NCBI GenBank assembly: GCA_027972325.1
Contig: JAPMOS010000025.1
Location: 310,001-374,000, forward strand
DNA: 64,000 bases
From: Paratrimastix pyriformis
Taxonomy: Eukaryota > Preaxostyla > Paratrimastigidae
Direction: 5' to 3'
Shown here: piece after piece, positions 38,201 to 49,313 of the stretch
Position numbering within the stretch: position 1 is the first letter of the stretch
How the letters are laid out: each line of letters opens with the position of its first letter
Position numbers and translations under genes: made by a program
The notes under the pieces: generated by a model
Database searches by the model: none
What the model was told of the DNA's origin: nothing
What the model saw: only the letters and a program-made list of their open reading frames with translations

Positions 38201-41165
38201 CAGCTGGACCACCCCGCCTCTGCATTGCCCCCCGCACATACGTCGTTGGCTCGCCCGATCCGACCATCCTCCTCTTCCGGCGTCTTTTCAACTTCGTTTC
38301 TTCTCGGCTGCTCGTCCCTCGGACAGGGCGAAATTGGAACGGTCCGCGCGGGTGCCGCCATCCATCGTCCTCGCCGGTGTCGTCCCTGGTCGTCTCATCC
38401 CATCCCCTCCACTCACCTTTTATTCTCGACTCCGCAACCGCCGCCCCCTTGGTAGGCCTCCTCTGGAACGCTGTCTGTCCCTCACCCGTCCTGCTGTCAC
38501 ACACCCCCCCCCCCGACTGTTTCCTCACCACCTTCCGCCTTCCGCCTTCCGCCCCCCATGACTGTAGTACCGGATCAGTGGGGCCTGGGTGCGCTCTTCA
38601 TCATCGTGGTTCTCCTGCTGGGCAACTACCTCGGGTCTGCCCCGCCCCAGCCTTCCTCTCCCATCGGTTGCCCCGGCCAAACGCCAGTCGGCCTCACCGC
38701 CACCTCTCTCGCCACCCCGCCACCCCCTCATCCTCATCCTCATCCTCCTCTTCCATCTCTTCCTCCAGGACGGCCATGCTGATCGGACTGCTGATGGACA
38801 ACTTCGGGGCGGCCACCCAGGAGGAGCGCCGGCGTCAGGCCGAGCGGGACGCCGTCAGCCGCCTCCGGGGCCGCCTCAGCCAGACCGTCCTCTCGCTCAA
38901 CTACCTCCTCGTCAGGTCGCAATCACCCCCCCCCACACACACACACACACACTCCTTCTGCGCCGTGAGCCATCGTGATGCAGGGGAAGTCAGCCTCTTC
39001 ATTCCCATCGCCCCCTCTGTGCCGCCGTGTCTCCGCATGTGGCTGGGCCCCCACAGCGCCAGGACCTGCTCACCCTGCGCCGGACGGCGCAGCCACCCGA
39101 GGGGCGCCGGCTTGACCACCAGCTCAGCGCACCCCTCCATGCGCGGACGGTGGGTCTGCCCGAGGTGGATTTCACCCGCCGGTACACCCGCAACGACCGA
39201 GGGGACGTCCTGCCCGACTCGGGCGTTGCCAAGCGTAACGGGCGCCTCATCCCCTGCTACAGCCAGTTCCTGCGCTCCCACCACACCCGCGCCCCAACCG
39301 GTCCCATCGCCGAGCGGCCCTGGGTGCTCGCCTACCTGCCGAGGGACGCCCGGGGGTGGCGCCCCAACCCGGCCCTGACCGAGGAGGTCCGCCTCTCGCC
39401 TGCTCCTCCGCGCAGCCGCCCCTTCGCCTCGATCTCATCGGCCTTCCCGTGTGCCTGTGGTATGGTCCCTCGGGGTGCTGGTGGTGGTGGTTGGTGGTTG
39501 GTGGGCGGCGGCGGCGGCGGCGGCGGGCGGCGGGGACAGATCGACGCGGCCCTGGCCGTGACGTACGCTCAAATTCGGCAGCACATGGTCCGGGCCTGGG
39601 CGCTGGTCAGAGAGGTCGAGAAAGCCCTCGCCAAGGCCCACGTCCGCTTTGGCAGTCGCGGCCTCCCCCACCACGCCGCAGCCACCACCGTGGCCACCAC
39701 CGCGGCCACGGCCGCCCCCCCTGCCGGCGCCCCGACTATCCCTGCCGGCGCCCCGACCACCCCCACGGTTGGCGTCCCGACCACCCCCACGGTTGGCGTC
39801 CCGACCACCCCCGCCTCGTGGCTGCTTCCGCCGCTTGTGGGTGGCCCGGCCACTCCGATGGACGCCTCGCCACGGCCGCCCCTGAGCCGGCAGTCCTCGT
39901 CCTCTGGGTCGGGGCTGGTCATTCCGCCGCCCCTGGTGCCCATCCTGGATCCCGCGCCGCAGACCCGCCGCCGCGGGAGGAACCCGCTGGCCCGGGCGGA
40001 ATCGACTCGGTCCGCCCTGGGGGGCGCCCCGGCAAGGTTCGCCCAGCCCGGTGGCAACCCGCCGCCAACCCCCCACTCGGCCGAGTCCCCGACCGCCGCC
40101 GGGGCCGGCATCGGTTCGGCCCACTCGTCGCCCACGGCAGCCACGGCCCCCGCCACCACAGCCCCACTGGCGAGCAGTGCCCTGCCTGCCAGCAACAGCA
40201 GCACCGGTGCGGCCCGTTCGGGGGGAGCCGCGACCTTCGCGGGCTCCCAGGCCGGGGCGAGCAGCGGGCCTCCCGAGGAGTCGGGCATCCCCGAGGTGGA
40301 CCCGCAGCTGCGCCTGTTGGCCGACCTGCTCAAGGAGGTCTTCGACATGCTCTGCACCATCGACCGCCACTCGGGGGTGGCCACCTCTCCCGTCGAAGGC
40401 TCCACCGAGGACGCCGAGCGGCAGGCCCTCTGGAAAGCGTACGCCCTGCTGCAGAGCATCGTCCATGAGCGGAACTGGTGGGACCCTGCGGTCGACTGGA
40501 AGGACTGCGAGCCCCCGCTGCCTCCGGCCTGGGAGCAGCGCACCCAAGAGTCTGAGCGCGTCCTCGCCCGGGCCTGCGCCACCGCTTCCGGTCCGTCGGG
40601 CGGGGGCAGGTGGCGGGGGGCCTGTGCGGAGGATCAGGGGGAAGATGCCCGCATTCGGGCCGCTCACTCTGGGGGACGACGTCCTGGGCGGGGCCGCAGA
40701 TCAGGTCCGGGCGGGCGAGGACTACCCGTCGGTCATGGACACGGCCCAGGGCGAGGCGGGCTTGCACCCGTTCGTCTTTTTCAAGCCCGACTCCGACCCG
40801 ACCATCACCGACCCCGCCACCATGCTCGAACTGACGGGCGAGGTCCGCGCCCATACACTGAGGCAGATGCTGCCCCCTCCCCCCCCCCCCCCCCCCCGGC
40901 CACCCGCCCACTCCTCGCCCACTCCTCGCCCCTTCCGTCGGTTTCATGAGCGCGTTTCCTGGCCTGGCTTTCCCGCATGGGCGCTGCCGTCCCCAGAGCC
41001 CCGTCTACGAGACCACCTGCGCCGATCACTGTCCGCCCGCCCGGCCCGTGCCCTCGGTTGCTTCCGCTTCTCGTGCCGTGTCCACGCCCATCCCCGTGCC
41101 CCGGCCACCCGACCAGCCTGGGCGGATTCTGTGGTGGCCAACCCGGTGTTCACCCTCTCCTCCCG

Positions 41166-41197
<32 letters not shown>

Positions 41198-44100
41198 CAG
41201 CGCACGCATTCCTGTACGAGATGCTCATCAAGGGTGGGGCCTTCTTCAGCGACGAGGAGCCGGGCCTCGAGGACATCACCGTCATCCCCGCCGCCCCCGC
41301 CAGCCATGGACCGCCATCTGCCGCCTCGACCGCCCCGCCGTCAGCTGCCACATCCACCGCGGGCACGATCGCGAGTGCCCCTCCCACGGCGGCCACCACC
41401 ACCACCGCCACGACCAGCACCAGCACCAGCACAGCCACTGCGGTCACCACCACCACCACCACCACCGCCGCCGCCGCCACCACCACCACCCCGGCTCCTC
41501 CTCTCAGCCCCGCGCCGACGTCGCCCGGAGGATCAGCCCCCGGGAGCCCCCCAGCCACGGACGCGGCCAGGCTGCTCTCGGGCCCGCGCCAGTCGGGTGC
41601 GATGACGCCCGCCCCCAAGGACGACAAGAAACTGGGCGGGGCCGCCCCGCTGCCGCCGCCCCCGACCCCATCGAACAGGTGCTGCTGCCACAAGTGCGGA
41701 GGGTTGGGTCGATGCTGCGCCGCCTGCGGCCGCAGGTCGTGCGGGGTGCTGGGGGCCTGCAAGTCGGCTGCCCTCTGGTTCTGCTCGGGCTGCCTGAAGG
41801 ATCCCTGCTGCACCGGCCGGGCCGCCCGGCCCAACCCGCTCCAGGGGTGCTGCGGCCTGGGGGTCGACATCCCCCGCTCGGCCTCCACCGACTTGGCTGC
41901 CGCGCCCACCGACCCGGACGTGGCCTCTCCGACCGCCATGCAGCCCGCCACTCCGACCGCCAGCCTGCCGCCCCAGGGGCAGCCCAGCAATCAAAACCCC
42001 CCGGAAAACCCGGTGCGGCCCACCCAGGGCATGAAGTCTCGTTACGTGCGGCCCCGTCCGCGGTCGTGGCACGAGCTGTGCCTGGCGATCGCCTCGGGGC
42101 TGCGGTCGCCCCTGGGGCACGGCATCATGATCTGCCTGGTGGCTGCCGGCATCGTGGTCATGGCCTGCGACACCGAGCCCGAGCTGGCCCGCCACTGGCT
42201 CTCCCAGGCCGGGGTGGACCCCATCCTGGCGCCCCTGCCCCCCGACCGGGTGGCCTTCCTGGAGGCGGCCCGGAGGAGCCTCTTTGGGCTGGACGTGGCC
42301 CTGCTGGCGGTCCTCCTGGCCGAGTACTTCATCCTCCTCGGGGCCGACGGCTACAGGTCCTTCTTCATCCCCCCGAGGGGCCCTCTGAGGTGGCCTGGCT
42401 CTGTTGTCTCACTCACCCTGTCCTCCGTGGGGGGCGGGCTTCGTTCCCCGGCAGGGCCTTCCTCAAGGACGGCTGCCACGTCCTCGACTCGGTGGTGCTC
42501 TTCTTCTGGCTCGCCAACCTGTGTGCCTACAACAGCCCCACCGGCTTCACCCAGGTTCGCCGTGCCCCATCATTATCCAATGAGCATCATCCGATCATCC
42601 ATCATCATCATCCGATCATCCATCATCATCATCCAATGATCACATCATCAGCCATCGCCGTCACCGTTTTCGTTATCATCATCATCGCCATCATCGACAT
42701 TATCATCATCATCAACATCTTCGTTCTCATCACCATCACCATCATTGCCATTATCGTCACCAGCCGCGCCGGGTTCGCCCAGGGTCGCTGCGCCCCAGCC
42801 TCCCACATCCAGCAGCATCCACCCGCCACCGCTCGTCCACCCACAGCTCGCATGCTCCACCGCGCCGCCTGTCTCCCGAAAGAGGCGCAGGTTGTTCCCC
42901 CATCCCCTGTCCGCCCTCATTCCTTCTCTGGGCGGGTGCAGTACGTGCTGCGACCCATGCGAGCCCTGCGGCCGCTGCTCGTGGTTTCGCACTCGGTGCC
43001 CCTGCGGCGCCTGGGGCGGCGGCTGCTGGGCAGCCTGCCGGCCCTGGTCGAGCTGATCGTCGTGACGGTCCTCGTCCTCGCCGGCTTCAGCGTGGTCGCC
43101 GTCCGCCAGGTCCGTCGATGCGGCACCCCCATTCGTGCATCCCTGCCACGAGCACAATGTCGATGCGGCACCCCCATTCGTGCACCCCTGCCACGAGCAC
43201 AATGTCGATGCGGCACCCCCATTCGTGCATCCCTGCCACGAGCACAATGTCGATGCGGCACCCCATTCGTGCATCCCCGCCACGAGCACAATGTCGATGC
43301 TCACACGGCCCATCCGGGGGTGGACGGGGCGGCGTAGTTCGGGACGTGGTTCACCATCCACGAGGCGACCAGCTTCCCCAACGTGGGCTTCGGCCTGCTG
43401 TCCCTCTACGAGCTCATGTCCCAGGAAGGTCCGCCCCGCTTGCTGGCTGCCCTTCGCTGCCCTTGCCTGCCCTCTGGCCGAGCCGCCATTCCCTGATTTC
43501 GTCTTCTTCCGCCCCCGCTCCGCTCCGCCCCATCCCGCCCCATCCCGCCCCATCCCGCCCCATCTCCCCTTCGATGCAGGCTGGCCCACGACGGCCTACC
43601 AGTATTTCGCCCGGTATACCCAGCTGACCGGGAACGACACGCCCGTGCTGATGCTGCTCTTCTTCGGGCTGGTCATCACGGTGGGCATCATCTTCATCGC
43701 CACCATGACCTCGTCCGACCGCACCCTCTGCCCCCATGCCCCCATGCCCCCATGCCCCCAGTTCGGCAATGCTGATGGTGCCCTGTCTTTGGGGTACGCG
43801 GGTACGTGGTGGGGGGTGGCCCAGGGTCTTCTTCGGGACCTTCTCCGAGAAGGCCGAGCACGTGACGGGGGCCGTCCGGCTGGGGGCGGACCCGCGTCGC
43901 TGGATGGGCGCCATGCGGACCATCCGTCGGGCCGCCCCGACCGTCCGGCCGCCCGCCGCGACAGCCCCGCCAGCCCCCATCCCGGGGCCCATCGCCACCT
44001 CCAAATGGTTCGTCTCCCCCTTCCTCTCTCTCCCTCCCTTGCCGTTGTCTCGACCCCCGCCCACTCACTCGCGTCTGCCGCGTGGGGAATCGGGGGCCGC

Positions 44101-45299
44101 CACCCACTGCCTTGGCAGGCGGCTCCGGTGGGCGCGGCTGGTGGGCTGGTGCCGCTGGCTGGCGGTGGCGCCCTGCTCGACCTGGGGCCGGCTCCTCACC
44201 CGGGGCCGATGGTTCGCCAAGGGGCCGGCCGACAGCCTGCTGCAGATGGGCACCAGCGCGGTGCTCCTGTGCAACCTGGCCGTCTTCTCGTGCGAGTGGG
44301 TCGGCCAGACAACATCCTGGGATGTCGGCCTCTTCGTCTGTGACGCACGCCCCCCTGCCCTGCCCTGCCCTGCCCTGCCCTGCCCTGCCCTGCCCTGCCC
44401 TGCCCTGCCCTGCCCTGCCCTGCCCTGCCCTGCCCTGCCCTGCCCTGCCCTGCCCTGCCCTGCCCTGCCCTGCCCTGCGCTGCCCTGCGCTGCCCTGCCC
44501 TGCCCTGCCCTGCGCTGCCCTGCCCTGTCTGTTCTCACCTCTGACGCGGGGCGGTGTGGTTGCTGTGTTGGGCATCGCCATGCAGGTGTTTGGGCTGCTC
44601 TTTGCGCTGTGGTACCTCTTCGAGGCAGCCGTCAAGATCGTTGCCTTCCGCCCCACGGCGTACTTCAGCTCCATCTGGTCAGCCTCAGCCCCCCCAACCA
44701 CAACCACAACCACAACCACAACCACAACCACAACCAACCATATCCACAACCAACCATATCCGCAACTACAACACGAACCGAGTCCGGGGTGCGGCCCCTC
44801 ACCGCATTCTTCTCGCATCCCCCCCACCCCCGTTAGGAATTGGTTCGACCTCGTCTGCGCCCTGCTCTTCATCATCAACGTGGGCCTCTGGTGGGCCCCA
44901 ACAAGCGGCATCGTGCGCCTCCTCCGCATCGCCGTGGTCCGTCCCAGACCCCCCCCCCCCCCCCCTCCTCCTCCTCCTCCTCCTCCTCCTCCCCTCTCCC
45001 CGTGCGGCGCAGCGCGGCGCAGCGCGGCGCAGCGCGGCGCAGCACCGTGAAACCGGACGGCCGGTTTCATTCCTCCCTTCTCGGGGGTCGTGGGCTCTTC
45101 TGGGCAGATCCTGCGGTGTCTGGCGGTCTTCAAGGTGCTGCAGTCGCTGGCGGACAACATCATGCTGGCCATGCCGCTCTTCGGCAGCACGGCCCTGCTC
45201 TTCTTCCTCCTCTGCTACGCCATGGCCGGTCCGCCACCCACCCACGCCCACGCCCAGGCGCTCCCACACCCTGCCGCGGCCACAAATTACCATCCCCCC

Positions 45300-45330
<31 letters not shown>

Positions 45331-46925
45331 ACACATCAGGGACCTACCTGTGGTTCGACGTGGCCCCCGGGTCGGTGCTCGACCACGACCAGGCATACGC
45401 CAACTTCAACAGCTTCCCCAACGCCCTGCTGATGATCATTCGCACCGTCACGGGCGAGGACTGGTCGGCCTGCCCAACCCCGGCCCAGCCCAACCCAACC
45501 CAACCCAATCCAACCCAACCCAACCCAACCCAACCCAATCCACGCACACTCGACACTGGCACGATGGCCCGCTCACACGCACGTCTCCTCTCGCTGCTGG
45601 ATGGTCGTGGGGTGGCTGGCTGATGCAGGCCGTCCATCATGCGGTCCGTCGGCTGCTCCCCTCCTCTCATCACCCCCACCCTCCGCCCCCTCCCATCCAT
45701 CCGTGTGCCGCCTTTGCCAATGCACCGATTCCCTTGGCGTTGGGCGCTGGACGTTGGCGTTGGGGTGCGCTGTGTGACCAGGGACTCGATGGTGCAGCCC
45801 GGCAGCTGCGCCCTGCCCCCCGCCGCCTCGATGGCCAACATGACCCTCCCCGAGTTCGCATGGGGTCTGCTCCCTGGCTCCCCTCCCCTCCCCTCCCCTC
45901 ACCCAGACTGTCCGTCCAGCCGAACAGCACCATTGCCGCCTCTCTTGACTCCCGTTCTCTCGGCCCCATCATGTCATGTCACGCCCCGTAGGGACCTGCG
46001 GGAGCACGGGCTGGGGGTACGTCTACTGGTACTCCTTCCTGTTCATCTGCATCTGGATCTTCTTCCAGCTGGTCGTCACCGTCATCAGCGCAGGTCCGCA
46101 GCCTCGGCCCCCCCCCCCCCCCCCCCCCCCCCCATCCTCACGCCTGTCGGTGCCCCTGTGGAATGGGCACAGGGATGACGGGTTCGCTGGCCGAGATGGG
46201 CGTCGATCCGGACGTGATGGGGTCCATCGTCTCCGAAGACCCGCTCGACGCAGACAACGGCGCGGTCATCGTCGGCGGCACCACACCCACGGCGGCGGCG
46301 CCGGGGCGCCCCGGGAAGCCAGGGAGCCTCGGGGAAGGAGCAACCACCACAGAAGCGAAGCGATGAACCCGACACGGAGATGCTCCATCAGCGGTACGTG
46401 CGCGACTTCTGCGCGACCTGGGAGGACTTCGACCCCACGGGACGGGCTTCATCTTGCGCACGGAGCTGCTGCCCTTCCTGAACGCCCTGCCCGGGCCGCT
46501 GGGCTTCGCCGAGAATAACCTCGACGAGGCGGCCCTGGGGGTTGTCCTCCGCGACCTGGGGCTGCCCATGTCTCAGTACGGGCTGGTCCCCTTCAGGGAG
46601 ACCCTCCAGGGTCTGTAGCCCCCCCCCCCCCCCCCCCCCCCACCGCCTCCTCCTCTGCCCCTGGCCAGCACACCGTGTGTTTGGATGCGAGGGCGCCCAG
46701 CGCTCCCATCCAGCGCCCAGAAGATTGCTGACTGTCTTGCCTCACCTGGGTGGCTCTGCGCAGATCTCGCCTGTCGGATGCTGTTTGCCCGGCGGCGGCA
46801 GCAGGAATGCCGATCGACGCGGGTCCTCCTCCACCGGACCATCCGCCAGATCATCGACTGCCTCGGGACCGCCTCCGCCGCCCAGCGGAACGACATCTAC
46901 CTGGTCCGCCCGAAGCCCCGCCAAC

Positions 46926-46961
<36 letters not shown>

Positions 46962-48384
46962 TCATCCCTGCGGGCATCTCTGACCCCCCAGAGCCTGGCA
47001 CACCTGACGCCGCCCCTGCCCAAGTCGGGCTTCAGACGTGAGGCCCACCCGACGGTCGCTGGCCGCTTCGTGGCGCGCCGGTGCCCGACCAGTCTCGGGA
47101 CGCTGGCTCGCCTCTGGCTGCGGGCCCAGTGGCGCCGGCTGACCCACGACGACTGGGCCGCCTGCGAGGCGCTCCACATGGACCTGCGGGCCGACCAGCC
47201 GACACGCCCCTCGCTGTCCACCTGGAACGTGGCCTTCCAAGGCGGGGCGGTGATGACTCCGGTCCCCAACCCCACCCTCGCCCCGAGCAGCCAGCCCAGC
47301 CCGCCCAGCCCAGCCGCGGCCAGTGCTGGTACCAGCAGACAGCCCCCGCCCAGCCCGGGGCCTGCCCCCCCGCCCTCATCGTCGGTCAGCCTGACGACCG
47401 CTGCCGAGCGCCAGACCAGCAGCAGGCCACCACGCCACCCGGCCAGCCGCCTCGCCACCAGCACGCTGGCGAACACCCCCGCTCCTCTGGAGGCGCCGCC
47501 TCAGGGTGTGTCTCCGGCTCCAGCCCCGCCGGCTCTGGCGGCTCCTGCCGCACAAACTCCCGCATCGGCCCTCGATGCGCAGACTCTGGGACCGGGGCCG
47601 GCCCCCGCACCGGCCCCCGCACCGGCCCCCGCACCGGCCCCCGCACCGGCCCCCGCACCGGCCCCCCGCACCGGCCCCCGCACCGGCCCCCGCACCGGCC
47701 CCCGCACCGGCCCCCGCACCGGCCCCCGCACCGGCCCCCGCACCGGCCCCCGCGGCACCGGAATCCCTTCCTGCTCCTGCGCCGACACCGGCTTCGGTCC
47801 CAGCATCCACACTGACACCGGCACCGTTGGCCAACACGGCCGCTGAGGCGGCGCCGCAGATGATCGTGACGGCCGACGATCTTCCTGTGGCTGCCCCGGT
47901 CAGCGCCCCTGCGGCGGCCACAGCGGCTCCTGCCCCGGCTATCGTTCCCCCATCCCCGGCCCAGACCGTCCTGGCCCCGTCCGGGGACCCCCTCGCGCCC
48001 GCCCGGGCCCCTTCGCCGAGCGAACTCCATCGCCAGCTTGGCGCCCTGGCGAGCAGCGGCGAGGAGGCCGCACCTGCGCCTCGTCCCGCCGGCCCCGCGG
48101 GCGATGGTCATGACCCAGCCGCCCTCAGCGCGCCGGTGCCCTCCGCCCCCACGGTCACCGGGGTTGCCAATGGGCCAGTGGCCCCCACTACCACCCCCAC
48201 GGTCACCGAGGTGGCCGTCCCCACCCCCAACACGGCCTCCCGCACCGAGGCCCCCGGTTCCCCACCCGAGGAGGCCGCGCAGACCAAAGACCCCCGTCCC
48301 GCCCCGGCCCCGGCCCCGGCCCCGGCCCCGGCCCCGGCCCAGTCGGCAGCAGACGATGCTCTCAAGGAAGAACCACCAGTGTGA
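33744..48384 (+). CDS. Four-domain voltage-gated calcium-type channel alpha subunit
   Basis: Plasma-membrane cation channel with four S1-S6 repeats, split by dozens of introns. Domain I: S1 at ~33870, S4 LSVLRFIRCLRPLRLLFFFK (34274-34333), pore FQAMTLEGW (~35845), S6 ~36259-36370. Domain II: ~37060-38820. Domain III: S1 ~42120, S4 VLRPMRALRPL (~42944), pore LYELMSQEGW. Domain IV: S4 RLLRIAVILR (spliced), pore TVTGEDW spliced to DSMVQPGSC, S6 ~46010-46092. Pore acids in I, III and IV are Glu, as in calcium channels; II is unresolved. A CaV/NaV-like C-terminal EF region (YVRDFCATWEDFDP... LPGPLGF) follows at ~46380-46615, then an Ala/Pro-rich tail. The II-III linker holds a Cys-rich cluster (41679-41866). 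Domain II shows several one-base frame breaks. All boundaries other than the splice joins named here are approximate. Confidence 0.9.
34867..34950. repeat. (CAC)n trinucleotide tract in a channel intron
   Basis: About 28 CAC triplets directly follow a GTTCGC donor-like site, within the domain I S5-pore interval. Confidence 0.85.
35130..35817. other. Long repeat-rich channel intron
   Basis: From GTCCTT after SFDH (~35130) to CAG at 35817, where the reading resumes as GLIAFMTVFQ. It contains poly-C, (AC)n and (GT)n runs, a GGGACGGAAA duplication and two copies of ATCCACAAGGGATCCAG at 35449-35480. I see no gene in it. Confidence 0.7.
35882..36140. repeat. (GGCCTCCCC)n-type satellite in a channel intron
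   Basis: Dense CCCCGGCCT units followed by CCCCCACCCA units between the domain I pore exon and its S6 exon. Confidence 0.88.
36685..36820. repeat. (CACCCCACAC)n-type satellite in a channel intron
   Basis: Repeated ACACCACCCC and ACACCATCCC decamers up to the CACAG acceptor at about 36820. Confidence 0.85.
43117..43300. repeat. 45-bp minisatellite, four copies, in a channel intron
   Basis: Units start at 43117, 43162, 43207 and 43252, exactly 45 bp apart and nearly identical. The array begins seven bases after a GTCCGT donor at 43110, and the exon resumes at FGTWFTIHEAT near 43337. Confidence 0.9.
44352..44530. repeat. (CCCTG)n pentanucleotide satellite in a channel intron
   Basis: About 35 CCCTG units with a few CGCTG variants, between the domain IV S1 and S2 exons. 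Confidence 0.92.
47595..47757 (+). repeat. 12-bp coding repeat (Pro-Ala) in the channel tail
   Basis: About 13 copies of a CCGGCCCCCGCA unit, with one phase slip in the middle, encoding APAP-type sequence in the C-terminal tail of the channel. Confidence 0.8.
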
Positions 48385-49313
48385 GGGTGATGGATGCGGC
48401 TGAGGCTGCTGCCTGGGTACGGGGCGCCCCAAGAAGAAGAAGAGTCACGCGCATCGCTCCTGGTGTCTGTGTGAGTACCATTTTTTTTTAAATCTTCCTG
48501 GTCGACCTACCCCTCCCTCCCCTCCCTCCCCTCCCCCCTCTCCCTTGGTTGCGGCCTTTTCGTGTTCTGGCGGCGTGTCCTTGTCCTTTTTTCATGGATT
48601 TTCTTTGGTGTCGGCGGCTGGCCCCTCGTGGGGTGTGTTGGCCTTCATCGCCCATCGGCTCGGTTGCCGGGTTCGAGGTAATTTTGCTTTTCCCTTTTCG
48701 TTGATGCGTCCATGTCTCGTCAATGGTCTTTAGAACTAGGTTTCATTGGTTTTCATCTGGTGGTTGATATATCGCGTTCGGAGTATCGGCCGCGAATTCT
48801 GGTGCTCAGGCAGTCTCAGTCTCAACTCAACGAGTTGTCCGAACGGGCGGTCGAAGCCAATCTGCTGCCACCGGCCCCATCCCCTCACGTCTTCCTCTGC
48901 TCGAAACCGGAAAACAGAGATCTCCGCGGGGCGATCTTTTTCTTGCGCCGAGACAATCAATGAATGAATCGTTCAACAACACTCCAACGCGCGAACAGAG
49001 GGGGAAGCAGAAAAAATCCGGGAGCGGGCGAGACTTCGAGGGGGGGGGGGGGGGGGGGGGGGGGAGAGGTGGAGGCACGATCGGGGGTGGAAGCCGCAGA
49101 AACCATCTGGGGTCTCACTCACCTCACGACTCTGCGGATCCGGTGGGCAGTCAAACAAGGGGAGGATCGCAGGATGGGGGGAAGAAGAATCAGAGGCAGG
49201 CAGGCAAGCAGGCAGGCAGGCAGGCGGGCGACTCGTCCGGGGCGCTCGACAGGCCGGCCGAGTCCGCTCATTGGCACACCGGTGCCGCCCACAGCGGCCC
49301 GAGCGGCTCACCG
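48385..49313. other. Intergenic region between convergent genes
   Basis: It holds a G-run at about 49041-49064, a CAGG tetranucleotide run at about 49197-49224 and an 83-codon open frame at 48712-48963 (+) of unremarkable composition with no recognised domain. Nothing else is seen. Confidence 0.6.

Noticed and set aside
45481-45541. (AACCC)n run resembling a telomere repeat
   Set aside because: It is short, imperfect, internal to a channel intron and one of several unrelated intron satellites; pentamer AACCC is not evidence of a telomere.
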